Shown: positions 1 through 11,031, counted from the first letter of the stretch. The stretch is 64,000 bases of DNA from Periplaneta americana (GCF_040183065.1 NC_091120.1:17699708-17763707); one strand, 5' to 3'. The notes: generated by a model not told the origin, from the sequence alone. Program-made: numbers and translations.

Positions 1-1735
1 TGGGAATACCAAATTCAATAAGAATATCATATAATACTTCCCTCTTAACCGAGTCATATGCCTTTTTGAAGTCTATGAATAACTGATGTACTGTACCCTT
101 ATACTCCCATTTTTTCTCCATTATCTGTCGAATATAAAAAATCTGATCAATAGTCGATCTATTACGCCGAAAACCGCACTGATGATCCCCAATAATTTCA
201 TCTACGTACGGAGTTAATCTTCTCAGAAGGATATTGGACAAAATTTTGTACGACGTCAACAAAAGTGATATTCCTCGAAAGTTACCACAGTTGGTTTTGT
301 CCCCCTTTTTAAAAATAGGTACAATTATGGACTCCTTCCATTGTTCTGGTACAATTTCCTTTTCCCAAATAGCAAGTACAAGTTTATAAATTTCGCTATA
401 TAATGCGCTTCCTCCCTCTTGTATTAATTCTACTGGAATTTGATCGATACCTGGAGACTTGCACTTTTTCAGATTTTCTATCGCAATTTCGACTTCTGAA
501 AGCGTGGGTTCGAGTATAAATGGCTCAGCAGTTTATATTTCAATTTCGTCCCGATCATTTCAATTTGGCCTATGTACATTTAGTAGTTGCGCAAAATAGT
601 TTTTCCATCTGTTTAGGATTGATGGAGAGTCTGCAAGCAAGTCACCATTCTCATCCTTGATCACGTTTACCCTTGGCTGATATCCGTTCTTAAATTCCTT
701 TATACCCTTATATAAATCTCGAATGTTTTTATTCTTATTATTTGTTTCTACCTCATTCAGTTTTTCCTTCAAGTAACCTCTCTTTTTATCCCTAAGTGTA
801 CGACTTGCTTCCCGTCTTTCATTGAAATAATTATCTCTCTTCTCCTCAACTGGATCCTGTAAGAATTTCAATTTTGCCTGTTTCCTTCTTTCTACTACCA
901 TGCAACAATCTTCATCAAACCACGGTTTCTTTTTCTTAGTTTCATAATAACCTATGCTCTGCTCAGCTGCAATTTTGATACTATCTCTGATATTTTCCCA
1001 CACGCTATTAACATCTAATTCTTTCTCAACTTCGTCGGAACTTTCTAAAGTGGCAAACCTATTCGAAATTTCGACCTGATAATTTTGCTTAGCTTCCTCG
1101 TCCTTTAATTTCAAAATATTGAATTTAGTAATATTAACTTGTTGCTCTACTCGCTTGGCTACTGATAATCTTTCTCTTAATTCTCCAATCACCAAATAAT
1201 GGTCAGAATTACAGTCTGCACCCCTGAAAGTTCGAATATCTACTATACTAGTATGTCTCCGTTTATCTATCAAGATGTGATCTATTTGGTTGTGTGTCAA
1301 TCCATCTGGAGAAGTCCAAGTATATTTATGTATATTCTTATGGGGGAATGTTGTACTTTTGACAATTAAATTTTTCGATGTGGCAAAGTTGACTAATCTA
1401 ATTCCATTGTCACTACTAGTTGCGTGTAGGCTCTCTTTTCCAATAGTTGGTCTAAAAATATCCTCCTGTCCTACTTTAGCGTTGAAATACCCCAATAAAA
1501 TTTTCATGTGATATCTAGGTAACTGATCAAAAGTATGTTCCAATTCCTCATAGAAGCTATCCTTTATATGGTCGTCTTTCTCTTCTGTAGGGGCGTGAGC
1601 ATTTATAACTATGATGTCGCACCATCTACCCTTAAGTACTAAATATGATAACCTGTAATAGTAAGAAAAAATCAGGCAAATTCGGTAACTTCCGGTCTGT
1701 AGAGGATATGATGAAGATGTATTATAGATCATTTA
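1..1735 (-). mobile_element. RTE-type LINE fragment (endonuclease plus RT start), cut by window edge
   Basis: A non-LTR retrotransposon copy read on the minus strand. The AP-endonuclease part lies at 560-1732. Reverse transcriptase follows at 1-560, with recognisable blocks such as KSPGIDQIPVELIQ, NFRGISLL, QCGFRRNRSTIDQ and LFIDFKKAYDSV. Between them, in frame, are two stops (TGA at 560-562 and a TAA shortly downstream). Both can be explained by single C-to-T changes (CGA to TGA, CAA to TAA). Homology on the 5' side fades near 1655, so the copy is 5'-truncated or joined to other DNA there. A polypyrimidine tract ending in ACAG sits at that joint and resembles a 3' splice site. The 3' part lies outside the window. 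Confidence 0.85.
560..1732 (-). pseudogene. RTE LINE AP-endonuclease domain, catalytically damaged
   Basis: A 390-codon open stretch. Residues ~27-190 match the exonuclease/endonuclease/phosphatase fold of RTE LINEs, the family that also gave CFDP2-like proteins. This enzyme nicks target DNA to prime reverse transcription. Visible landmarks are NAHAPTEE (44-51), the LLGxFNAKVG motif (79-88), YTWTSPDG, NQIDHILID (148-156) and NSDH (175-178). The metal-binding Asp expected in the GDFNAK motif is Tyr at residue 82, so this copy should be inactive. Residues 1-26 do not look like the family and are probably flanking DNA. A basic linker follows the domain before the stop. Confidence 0.85.
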
Positions 1736-2411
1736 ATACAATAATATGGCCGTTAGTGAAGTTTGTCCATTCTTTCTGAGAGCTCAGCTTATGAAAATCA
1801 TGTTAAATTAAGCGAACTTTATGTCGCTTTTACATGCAGAAAAATGCGCTGATTCGTTGGGTTCCGTGAGGACCCTTTTATCGAAGTGCTACAGGGATAT
1901 GAAAGTGGGACTGCGCAAGAATGACGAGTGCCCTGCATTTCAGCGCTCACAAATTGCCAACCCGCTTTGCAAACGTCTGTTGTTCTTTTTTATAGTCAGA
2001 GCAGTTTGCAGTTTCCTTCTAGTGGAATTCCTTTCATAATAATGCGAATAGGACACAATTTTCTTAAAAATCGTAGCGAGAGCTGACTCATAAACCAATT
2101 CGGTAACGAGCAGCTGGGCAGAGACGGAGCTACCAGCCGTCATCACGACTGAATGTTGTAACTTCAACAAGATTTTGTGAAACATTTTATGATATAAAAT
2201 GACATAGAGCAAAATAGGTAATGTAAAAAAAGACAAAATTACTATCCTTTTTATTGGCCCAGTAACACAATGTAATTACGTTCTCTAGTTAGTATCGATG
2301 GAAATAGTTACGAAATTATGGAAGTTTGTATGTATTTAAGACACTTCGTATGATAAAGGAAACACGGAATGTAAAAGTATATCAGAAAATGATACAATAA
2401 CGCCTAAGTTG
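1736..2411. other. Unassigned stretch
   Basis: No recognisable gene. About 45 bases at 1708-1752 resemble 4288-4335 (shared GAAGATGTATTA, AATAATATG and GTTAGT), so a short dispersed repeat edge lies here. The rest is unassigned. Confidence 0.4.
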
Positions 2412-3945
2412 TTAAAGAAAGAAAGAGAGAAAGAAATAAATGAAGTAAGAGAGAGGGAAGTAAAGAAAGAGATAAAGAGACATGGAAATAAAGAAAGTAA
2501 TGAAGTAAGAGAAAGAGATAAAGAAAGAAATTAAGAACGAAAGAGAGAAAGAAATAAAGAATGAGATGAAGAAAGAAAAGGAGAAAGAAATTAAGAAAGA
2601 AATGAAAAAAGAGAAAGAAATAAAGACTGAAATGAAGAAAGAAGGAGAGAAGGAAATGAAGAAAGAAATAAAGAAAGAAAGAGAGGAAGAAATAAAGAAA
2701 GAAATGAACAAAGAAAGGAAAAAATGAAGAAAGAAAGAGAGGAAGAAATAAAGAAAGAAATGAAGAAAGAAAGAAATAAAGAAATGAAGAAAGAAAGAGA
2801 GGAAGAAATAAAGAAAGAAATGAAGAAAGAAAGAGAGGAAGAAATAAAGAAATGAAGAAAGAAAGAAATAAAGAAATGAAGAAAGAAAGAGAGGAAGAAA
2901 GAAAGAAGAAAGAAAGAAATAAAGAAAGGACGAGAGAAAAAAATAAAGAAAGAAATGAAGAAAGAACGAGAGAAACAAATAAAGAAAGAAAGAGAGTGAG
3001 GAAAAATAAAGAAAAAATGAAAAAAGAAAGAAATGAAGAAAGAAAGGAAGAAATAAAGAAAGAAATTGAAGAAAGAAATGAAGGAAGAAAGAGAGGAAGA
3101 AATAAGGGAGGACATGAAGAAAGATAGAAAGAAATAAAGAAACAAATGAAGAAAGAAAGAGAGGAAGAATAAAGAAAGACATGAAGAAAGAAAAGAAGAA
3201 GTAAAGAAAGAAATTAAGAAAGAACGAGAGAAAGAAATAAAGAAACAAATGAAGAAAGAAAGAGAGGAAGAAATAATGAAATAAATGAAGAAAGAAAGAA
3301 AGGAAGAAAGAAAGAACGAGAGAAAAAATAAAGAAAGAAATGAAGAAAGAACGAGAGAAACAAATAAAGAAAGAGAGTGAGGAAAAATAAAGAAAAATGA
3401 AGAAAGAAAGAAATGAAGAAAGAAGAAGAGAAATAAATAAAGAAAGAAATTAAGAATGAAAGGAAGAATTAAAGAAAGAAATGAACAAAGAACGAGAGAA
3501 AGAAATAAAGAAACAAATGGAGAAAGAGAGAAATAAAGAAAAAGATTAAAAGAAATGAAGAGAGAAAGAAATAAAGAAAGAGAGTGAGAAAGAAATAAAG
3601 AAAAAATTAAGAAAGAAAGACAGGAAGAAATAAAGAAAGAAATGAAGAAAGAAATAAAGAAACAAATGAAGAAAGAGAGAAATTAAGAAATAAAGAAAGA
3701 ACGAAATAAAGAAAGAGTAAAAAAGAAACAAATAAAGAAACAGAGTGAGAAAGAAATAAAGAAAAAATTAAGAAAGAAATAAATAAAGAAAGAAATGAAG
3801 AAAGAAGGAGAGAAAGCAAGAAATGAAGAAAGAAATAATGAAAGAAAAAGAATGAAAGAAAATAGAAGGAGAGAGAGAAAGAACGAAATGAAAAAGAAAG
3901 GAAAGAAATGAAGAAAATGAAATAGAGAAAATTAAATAAAGAAAT
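2412..3945. repeat. 1.5 kb polypurine tract, GAAA/AAGG-rich
   Basis: About 1.5 kb of almost uninterrupted purines on the plus strand, built from AAAGAAA, GAAGAAAG, GAGAGGAAG and AATAAAG words in loose higher-order repetition. The long minus-strand ORFs of F, S and L here, and the K/E/R ORF at 2852-3127, are artefacts of this composition. A homopurine tract of this length is a candidate for triplex (H-DNA) formation and is prone to length change. Confidence 0.95.
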
Positions 3946-4144
3946 AATATTAACCAACAAGAAGTTAATAATTGCTGTAAAAACGCATTACATAATGTAA
4001 CATAAAACAAAACTTGAGAAAAATCATTTGTAGACTCGCTTAAGTATGTGGATAAAAATGGATTCACAACATAGGATGATGTACACACACGACGCAACAT
4101 GCATAATGAAACGTTAAGGTGAAACCAGGAGTCAAATTTTGAAG

Positions 4145-4175
<31 letters not shown>

Positions 4176-4335
4176 AAATTCGTTTTGTTTTTTCCAAAAT
4201 AATTACTTGGAATTTTCAACGTAATTTTGTATAGGCCTAGAATTCGTTGAAAGATTCTGATGTTAACTAATTTTAATGACAATGAAGTTGAAGATGTATT
4301 ACATCTTTTAACATAATAATATGACTGTTAGTAAC
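3946..4335. other. Unassigned stretch with an A28 run
   Basis: No gene seen. A run of 28 A lies at 4145-4172. It could be a retroposon tail, but no paired TSD was found. Confidence 0.4.
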
Positions 4336-4336
4336 G

Positions 4337-4427
<91 letters not shown>
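4336..4427. repeat. Compound microsatellite (ATT)n then (TAG)n
   Basis: (ATT)n runs from about 4336 to 4381 and passes directly into (TAG)n to 4427. The RTE LINE fragment begins immediately at its 3' edge. Confidence 0.95.
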
Positions 4428-5160
4428 AATCCCGAAAAGACTAAGTATATGATTATGTCTCGTGATCAGAATATTGTACGAAGTGGAACTATAAAAGTTC
4501 GAGATTTATCCTTCGAAGAGGTGAAAAAATTCAAATATCTTGGAGCAACAGTAACAAATGTAAATGACACTCGGGAGGAAATTAAACGCGGAATAAATAT
4601 GGGAAATGCCTGTTATTATTCGGTTGAGAAGCTTTTGTCATCTAGTCTGCTGTCAAAAAATCTGAAAGTTAGAATTTATAAAACAGTTATTTTACCGGTT
4701 GTTCTGTATGGCTGTGATACTTGGACTCTCACTTTGAGAGAGGAACAGAGATTGAGGGTTTTTGAGAATAAGGTTCTTAGGAAAATATTTGAGCTAAGAG
4801 GGATGAAGTTACAGGAGAATGGAGAAAGTTACACAACGCAGAGCTGCATGCATTGTATCCTTCACCTGACATAATTAGGAACATTAAATCCAGACGTTTG
4901 AGATGGGCAGGGCATGTAGCACGTATGGGCGAATCCAGAAATGCATATAGTGTGTTAGTTGGGAGGCCGGAGGGAAAAAAGACCTTTGGGGAGGCCGAGA
5001 CGTAGATGGGAGGATAATATTAAAATGGATTTGAGGGAGGTGGGATATGATGGTAGGGACGGGATTAATCTTGCTCAGGATTGGGACCAATGGCTGGCTT
5101 ATGTGAGGGAGGAAATGAACCTCCGGGTTCCTTAAAAGCCAGTAAGTAAATAAGTAAATA
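4424..5160 (+). mobile_element. RTE LINE 3' fragment, frameshifted
   Basis: The C-terminal part of the same RTE family. The ORF at 4449-4874 carries [32 protein letters not shown] and [13 protein letters not shown]. One G is missing near 4790 (KIFGAK becomes KIFELR), and an extra A near 4976 shifts the frame again. The conserved terminus is still visible as DNA: GRPRRRWEDNIKMDLRE, then MNLRVP and stop near 5133, followed by a short (AAGT/AAAT) tail. The copy is 5'-truncated and sits directly between two (TAG)n tracts. Confidence 0.85.
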
Positions 5161-5162
5161 GT

Positions 5163-5164
<2 letters not shown>

Positions 5165-5230
<66 letters not shown>
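5165..5230. repeat. (GTA)n microsatellite
   Basis: Follows the tail of the RTE fragment and has the same repeat unit as the tract upstream of it (4381-4427). Confidence 0.95.
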
Positions 5231-5335
5231 TTAATTTATTATTAATTGCATTTATTATTAATTGTCATTATTACTTACCACTGCCACCGGGTATTTACCC
5301 ATTTGCAGTGTGAATAAATACATACACTTATAGAA
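5231..5335 (+). mobile_element. LINE 3'-terminal segment (GGTATATACC-type end)
   Basis: Contains ACTGCCACCGGGTATTTACC, then CATTTGCAGTGTGAATAAAT and a CATACA tail. The same end occurs at 15850-15975 and, reversed, at 35902-35934. A shared 3' end with a polyadenylation-like AATAAA indicates a LINE family. No coding part is attached here. Confidence 0.6.
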
Positions 5336-6367
5336 CTCGTTATCAGATGAACGTCACATGCGGGTAAGTTGAAATCCATGGGGAGATTGAAGCTATATAC
5401 TGTAGTAGTAATGGGTAGTGACTTTTGGGCCACCCGGTATAGTCACCTCACTACAAACCAGAAATTTAGGTCTACGTACTGTATTAATTATCCTCCTACA
5501 AAACCGAAGACTCTTTCTCAGATAAATCTACCGTTTTCCTTTCTTCTTTTTTCCTTTCATTTGTTGTCTATTTCTTTAATTTTTTCTTCTTGAAACTTCC
5601 TCTCTTTTCCTCGTTCACTTACTTCGTCTTTCCTAGCTTTCTGTTTCTGTCTTCAGCGTTATCTCTCGGAAATAGGAAGAGGCAGGTTTTACAATCGGAG
5701 AACCAGTTACCTACTTACTGAATGCAGTGTAAATACACCGGTGTAATATAACAGACTTCGCTACTCCTTCTCCCAAAGGTCATTCTTTCTCGCCATTCGA
5801 GTGGAACACCCTGGCGCATCGTTGTAGTCTAATGAGAACCGAAGCAAGGCGCCTCAGCTGTGAAGGAACCAGCTGCTTCTACAGTGCTAGTATTCGGTCC
5901 CTCGACCATTCAGCGACGTGAATACAAATCTCGTTCTCCAGGATAAAGGCATTCCTGTCAATAAACCGGCGCCGAATTGGAAGAAACTCCCAGGTGAATC
6001 TCTCGACACTCAAAAGTCTCGGAATGAGATGGCAAAATCGATGACACGTGTCGACCTGCTAGTGTATTAACGAGAAGATTCTGTGGTACTCGTTAGCTGC
6101 GGGAATGATGAGAGTCTTTTGTTGTCAGAAATCTCCTTCAAACAAAAAGCTCAATTTATCACTGCAAAAGCTCGGAGAGCTTTAGAGTCAGGATTTATTC
6201 ACAAGAGAAATTTCGATTATTGTACTTATTCTTGTAGGACGTAATCTCCAATATTAATTAGTGAATTTGAAATTACATGTTTGTGCACGATCGTGTTTTC
6301 TGTTGTATTTACAGCTATTGTTGTTAGGCCTTGAAAGTTAGGATTCCCACCCACAAACTTGTTGCTA
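5336..6367. other. Unassigned, relatively GC-rich in part
   Basis: No ORF with recognisable homology. The part at about 5740-6120 is less AT-rich than its surroundings and lacks simple repeats. It could be an unrecognised repeat or an untranslated exon; nothing decides between them. Confidence 0.3.
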
Positions 6368-6374
6368 GGGAAAC

Positions 6375-7455
6375 CAGCGAATAGGGATTATACAGAATGG
6401 ACACTGAGCGAACTTTCCTGTGTTTTGTTTCTCTGTGAGCCAGCGTTTAGTTCCACTTTCAAGCGCTAGAGGTTAGTGTAATCGAGCATACGCTAAGATA
6501 ATAACTGAGAATAGAGTTGAGACACAGGATCCAAACATCGCCTACCTTATGGCATAATCCAGTAACGCTTTGCCTCAAATAAATTCAAGTTAACAGCTTT
6601 TCCTTATTTCTCAGTGACAAACTAGTTGTAATAATTTTTTTATCCAGTGCCACCAGGTTGTCTTTTCGACAACTAGTTGTAATAATAATATTTTATATTT
6701 CAGATATAATAAATTATATTATAAAATAATATAATATATCATAAAATTAAGTATCGAATTCGTTTAATATTTATATATAATATAATATAATATAATATAA
6801 TATAATATAATATAATATAATATAATATAATATAATATAATATAATATAATATAATATAATATAGGTATATGGTTTTTACTTCTCGTAAGAGTTTCATTT
6901 TTCCATTTTCAGCGCTACCAAATCATTAAATATTTTAATTGTTGTTGGGGTCAACGTCTCAACTGTCATTATAAAGGAACTCTAGAGTCTAGACATTACA
7001 GTTAATGACGGATGTATTATTTTATGGATCCAATTTATTTTATTTGAGTACATAATGTACCGAGATAAGAACTAATCGACAAATTCTATTTCCTACACAA
7101 ACAAGAAACTCGATTGAATGATTACAAAATTTACCACCTGCAGAACATAGTTATTCGGAATTACCAACAATTACTAGTTAATATAGTAATATTATTCTAA
7201 TATGGCAGATAAGTGCAATGGATTTAAGCTCCATACATAAAGTATTTTTAAAAACTTTTATTAGAAATAATGACAACATGAGCCATATGTGTTATATTTC
7301 CGCTGTGTCGACTGCTAGCTGGTGCGATGTGAGCGCCAACTCTAGGGAGAAAGCAGAATCTCACGCTTTAGCTGGCTTGAAGGTCATTGAAATCAGTCCG
7401 GCTACATCAAAGGTACCGACGCGAAGTGTCCATTCTTTATAATCCCTATTCGCTG
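6375..7455. mobile_element. Non-autonomous TIR element, 1081 bp, 7 bp TSD
   Basis: The left end CAGCGAATAGGGATTATA is repeated in inverse orientation at 7455, and the match continues through GAATGGACACT for about 32 bp with few mismatches. Outside the TIRs lies the direct repeat GGGAAAC (6368-6374 and 7456-7462), a clean 7 bp target duplication. No transposase is seen inside. The superfamily is unsettled: 7 bp would be short for hAT (8) and Mutator-like elements (about 9). A (TATAA)n tract sits inside. Confidence 0.75.
6771..6865. repeat. (TATAA)n microsatellite
   Basis: About 19 near-perfect 5 bp units inside the 6375-7455 element. Confidence 0.9.
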
Positions 7456-7559
7456 GGGAAACCATTCTTCATAACATAAATCTACTCGTATACTGAAATA
7501 GACCCATTATAGTACATTTTGAATCTTGCGTACACTACTTTTAAAACTTCAGTATAATT

Positions 7560-8050
7560 AATTGATTAACTAGCGAACTTACGCGTGTTAATTATGTAAG
7601 TTTGTGCGGCTTACAGCTGTTTCGGTGCTTCATCACACCATCCTCAGAGCCTACTAGATCTCGGCGTCATCTCGAACTTCTCCGCCTGTTGTGTGGGTGC
7701 GTTTGATTGTTGAAAGGTGTTGAAAAGTGGAGTCAAATAGTGTGTGTGTACTGAAATTGATCTGTGTGTTGAGAATTTGATCGGGGTGTGTTTTAGTGTG
7801 TTTGTATATTTCGTATTTTTCTAGTGTGTTGAGTTTTTGGTTCTTGGGTTGTATGTGTAGGATTTCCATGTCCATGTGTAGGATTTTCAACACCTTTCAA
7901 CAATCAAACGCACCCACATAACAGGCAGAGAAATTCGAGATGACGCCGAGATCTAGTAGGCTCTGAGGATGGTGTGATGAAGCACCGAAACAGCTGTAAG
8001 CCGCACAAGCTTACATAATTAACACGAGTAAGTCCGCTAGTTAATCAATT
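7560..8050. mobile_element. Fold-back element, 167 bp arms, 157 bp spacer
   Basis: Arms at 7560-7726 and 7884-8050 are inverted copies of equal length with only a few mismatches. The outer ends read AATTGATTAACTAGCG. The arms include CTTACAGCTGTTTCGGTGCT and CCTACTAGATCTCGGCGTC. The spacer is GT-rich. The structure fits a fold-back MITE. No convincing TSD was found, and no ORF inside looks real. Confidence 0.8.
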
Positions 8051-8379
8051 CATTATAGTGCGCTTATTGTTATTTAGTTACCACTTCAGTGCAGTTTTGC
8101 GAAGGCGTTGGAATAATATTGCTCTAAATTTTCAATGCAAATATATTGTAGGTTGCAATTATCAAAATATGATCGTGTAAAAAAATATTGTACAAAACAC
8201 ATTGTGAAGTGCATTACAAAATCTCGAAAATTGAACAACTCACTCTGCTCGTTTTTCAGACTTTTCCTCGACTTTGTGAAAAGCACTTCCCAACCTTGTA
8301 TCATAACATACTATTCCATTAAAAAGAAAATATTTCTCATTGCAGCATGTATCTAGCAGTGCTTTTTGAGTGTTAATAT
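8051..8379. other. Unassigned stretch
   Basis: AT-rich with no recognisable gene or repeat. Confidence 0.3.
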
Positions 8380-8488
8380 GTTGTTATTGTTATTAATGTA
8401 GTTGGAACATTTGTTACCATGGAAACGAAGTTGCCTGCAAGCCTCATGACCTTAACTTTACCAGAATGAATGAATGAATAAATAAATA
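8380..8488 (+). mobile_element. LINE 3' end with (GAAT/AAAT)n tail
   Basis: CATGACCTTAACTTTACCAG followed by (AATG)n and (AAAT)n resembles the 3' ends at 49590 and 55735. The tail is cut by the Helitron insertion and resumes at 9900. Confidence 0.5.
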
Positions 8489-8618
8489 TCTATACTAATA
8501 ATAAATCTGTAGCCGAAATTTTTCTGGTAATTTTCGATTTTCCAAAAATAATTGGTCCTAACATATATAATTAACCACCCTGAAACCGAAAATCGCTTTT
8601 TTGAAATTTTTGTTTGTA

Positions 8619-8655
<37 letters not shown>

Positions 8656-9898
8656 GTATGTTTGTTACCTTTTCACGCGAAAATGGCTGAACCGATTTCG
8701 ATTAAAATTGGAATATAAATTAAGTTCGTTGTAACTTAGATTATAGGCTATATGGCATTCAAAATACGTTATTTAAAAGGGGGGTTATAAGGGGGTCTGA
8801 ATTAAATAAATCGAAATATCTCGCTTATTATTGATTTTTCTGAAATATGTTACATAACAAAAGTTTCTTTAACAATGATTTCTGATAAGTTTTATTCTCT
8901 GAAAAAGTTTGATAGGACTGATATTTAATGAGATAAATGAGCTTTAAAATTAAAATAACTGCCATCTAAGGCGGTGTATTGAACTAAAAAACAAATGACT
9001 TCGTCTATAAGGGGCCTTGGACAGAACAATCGAAAGCAATGAAACATAGCCTACAGACAATGTTTTCTGTGTTTGTATGAAGCTAAATTAACCGATTTGT
9101 ATAATTAATTATTATTTCATCATTGGAAAGTGTAGTTTCTCTGGATGGACATAATGCTATAATGTTATTACAGTAACTTGTGAGTGAATTGAGGACAGGT
9201 AAGATTAAAATAGCTTCTTATGCACTGAAAACTTGATAGGTTATTCTGTTTATTCATTTCCTGTATTTCTTATAATAATGTTTATGAACATTATAATATT
9301 ATCTCAGAGAATTAACGAACAATGAGAGTGTATTGATTTAGTATGCAGTAATAGTACGTTAGCTTAGCAATCCATTATTTTATAATTCAAATTTTAACTA
9401 TGCTCAATTGAATCGTGTTAAAATACACAAAATACATATGCAATAAATGCAATGCAAAAAAATTGGGTAACGAGCCAAGCAGATTATGTTGCGCTGTTGT
9501 AAAAGTTGTTCCTCCTGAGATTCAAGAGCTCCCACAACAAATTAAAAACTTTCTAATTCCAGTACATCCGTTATCAACACGCTTTTTCATAATATAATAT
9601 AAACATAATAATAAATCTGTAGCCAAAATGTTTCTGTTAATTTTCGCTTTTCCAAAAATAATTGGTAATAACAATTAAGAAACATGTTAAAGGAATTGTC
9701 ATTGCACCAAATGAGTGGTCTCTGGATCAAGATGATCGAATTTTAATATTTTAAATACAATTTAAATTAAGTAACATATTAAACGATTTATCCTTCTATC
9801 AAACACGAATGTTCCCTGGATCAAACGCCCTATTTTAATTATGTAATTATTTTATATTTATTTCTAACGGGTGCAGCGGAGCGCACGGGTACGGCTAG
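8489..9898 (+). mobile_element. Helitron, 5' TCTATAC to 3' CTAG, with nested second 5' end
   Basis: The left end TCTATACTAATAATAAATCT follows an A. The right end GGGTACGGCTAG is followed by T. This is the A|T insertion preference of Helitrons with no target duplication. A hairpin (GTGC-A-GC, loop GGA, GC-GCAC) lies about 10 bp before the end. A second copy of the 5' terminal block (AATAATAAATCTGTAGCC, then TTTCCAAAAATAATTGGT) occurs at 9608-9675, so the unit is composite: an older copy that lost its 3' end plus a shorter one. A (TGTC)n tract lies at 8610-8652. Confidence 0.85.
9415..9597 (+). pseudogene. Helitron helicase-like N-terminal zinc-knuckle remnant
   Basis: A 60-codon piece with ICNKCNAK, SRLCC, VVPPEIQELP and HPLSTRFF. 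This matches the pattern C-x2-C-AKK ... CC ... LPP ... HPxSxxF that opens Helitron-encoded Rep/helicase-like proteins. Family knowledge and the Helitron termini on both sides agree. It is far too short to work: no Rep HUH motif or helicase domain is present. Its upstream coding edge is not visible. Confidence 0.6.
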
Positions 9899-9899
9899 T

Positions 9900-9914
9900 A
9901 AATGAATAAATAGA

Positions 9915-9977
<63 letters not shown>

Positions 9978-9978
9978 A
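9900..9978. repeat. (AAAT)n microsatellite
   Basis: Continuation of the A-rich tail that starts before 8488; the Helitron lies in between. Confidence 0.95.
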
Positions 9979-10179
9979 CGCAGGTTTCAAGTACGTCTTG
10001 ATATTTTTCCTTTCTTACCTTTCATGTTTTCCCTAGCTCTCATGAGCATTGGATCATCTCACACATGTTTTTTCCATTTATAGAATGGCTTTGTCTATTT
10101 TCGCATTGAAATGTGCCTTAACATTTTATTATACTTGTATTTCTGTTAACCCAAAGAGCTAATAAAGATGCATCTATGG

Positions 10180-11031
10180 CATACCTGCACAAACAGCGCT
10201 CAACGAGTGCGCGCGCTCCTTCGGAGCGGGAGAGCGGTGTTTATCGCTCGCCGAAACGGAGAGGAAGATACGTCAGAATGACATAGACTTGCTACAGGTA
10301 GAGGAGAGGGAAACGACCACTCAGTTATCTAGTGGAGTGCAGTGTGTATTCTCAGTAACTGTTTCACGTTGCTTACCTACTGCTACAGTACAGTATGGAA
10401 GAATCTAAAAGACGGAACATAACATTTAACGTTTAACGATTTACAGCTCGAACTTATTGATCTTCAATGTGACCTAAGGCCTAAAGATCGTTTGAACAAT
10501 ACTACTAGTCTGGTTGAGTTTTACAAGACTAAACATTAGCAATAATATCCACGACCACACAGGCTGGCTGTGAAAATGATTGCTATGTTTGGCTCAACAT
10601 TTATATTTGTGAGCAACTGTTTTCCATAATCAACTTTAATAAAGGCAGACATCGAACATCTGTAACTGATGTTTCATTACGATCAGTAGGCTACTGTTCC
10701 TTTCAGCTGCCAACAGCATAAAACCTCGTGTTGATGTACTGATAAATAAAAAATATAACAAAATGATATTGTACATTTAAATAGCCATAGAATTTCTATT
10801 ACTTCTGTAAAATAAATATTTCTTTATTAATTAATAATAGTCCAAGATAGTTTTGCAAACACTGAACGGGAATTCATTTCATAAGCACTCGTAATAGTAC
10901 TTCCTTTTATGTATATTTTGTGCGAGATCACCTCTTCTTCCAGTCCGCCCTTATACAGAGCGCAGCTAATATCTGCATTCCGCTCATGATCTGTGAGCTG
11001 GCTCGGAGAGCGCAAACCTTGTGCAGGCCTG
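10180..11031 (+). mobile_element. Internally deleted hAT element with 8 bp TSD (7/8)
   Basis: The left end CATACCTGCACAA and the inverted right end CAGGCCTGCACAA are imperfect 13 bp TIRs of hAT type, extended by related GCGCTC subterminal sequence. Flanking octamers are ATCTATGG (10172-10179) and ATCTATGT (11032-11039), seven of eight matching. The interior keeps a GC-rich leader, the first codons of a transposase (MEESKRRN, ATG at 10394) and then, after a deletion, the C-terminal dimerisation region. Confidence 0.85.
10394..10698 (+). pseudogene. hAT (SCAND3/GTF2IRD2-like) transposase remnant
   Basis: After MEESKRRN and a stop, a second block reads LELIDLQCDLRPKD, SLVEFYK, YPRPHRLAVKMIAMFGSTFI and, after a frameshift near 10607, CEQLFSIINFNKGRHRTSVTD. 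This is the C-terminal hAT dimerisation signature (FGSTYxCEQLFS...KxxxRxxLTD) of SCAND3-type transposases. The region between start and C-terminus, holding the catalytic DDE residues, is missing. In-frame stops (TAG and TAA after YKTKH) confirm decay. Confidence 0.8.

Noticed and set aside
2412..3960. Several long F/S/L-rich (minus) and K/E/R-rich (plus) ORFs
   Set aside because: They are translations of the polypurine tract and have no sequence complexity or family features.
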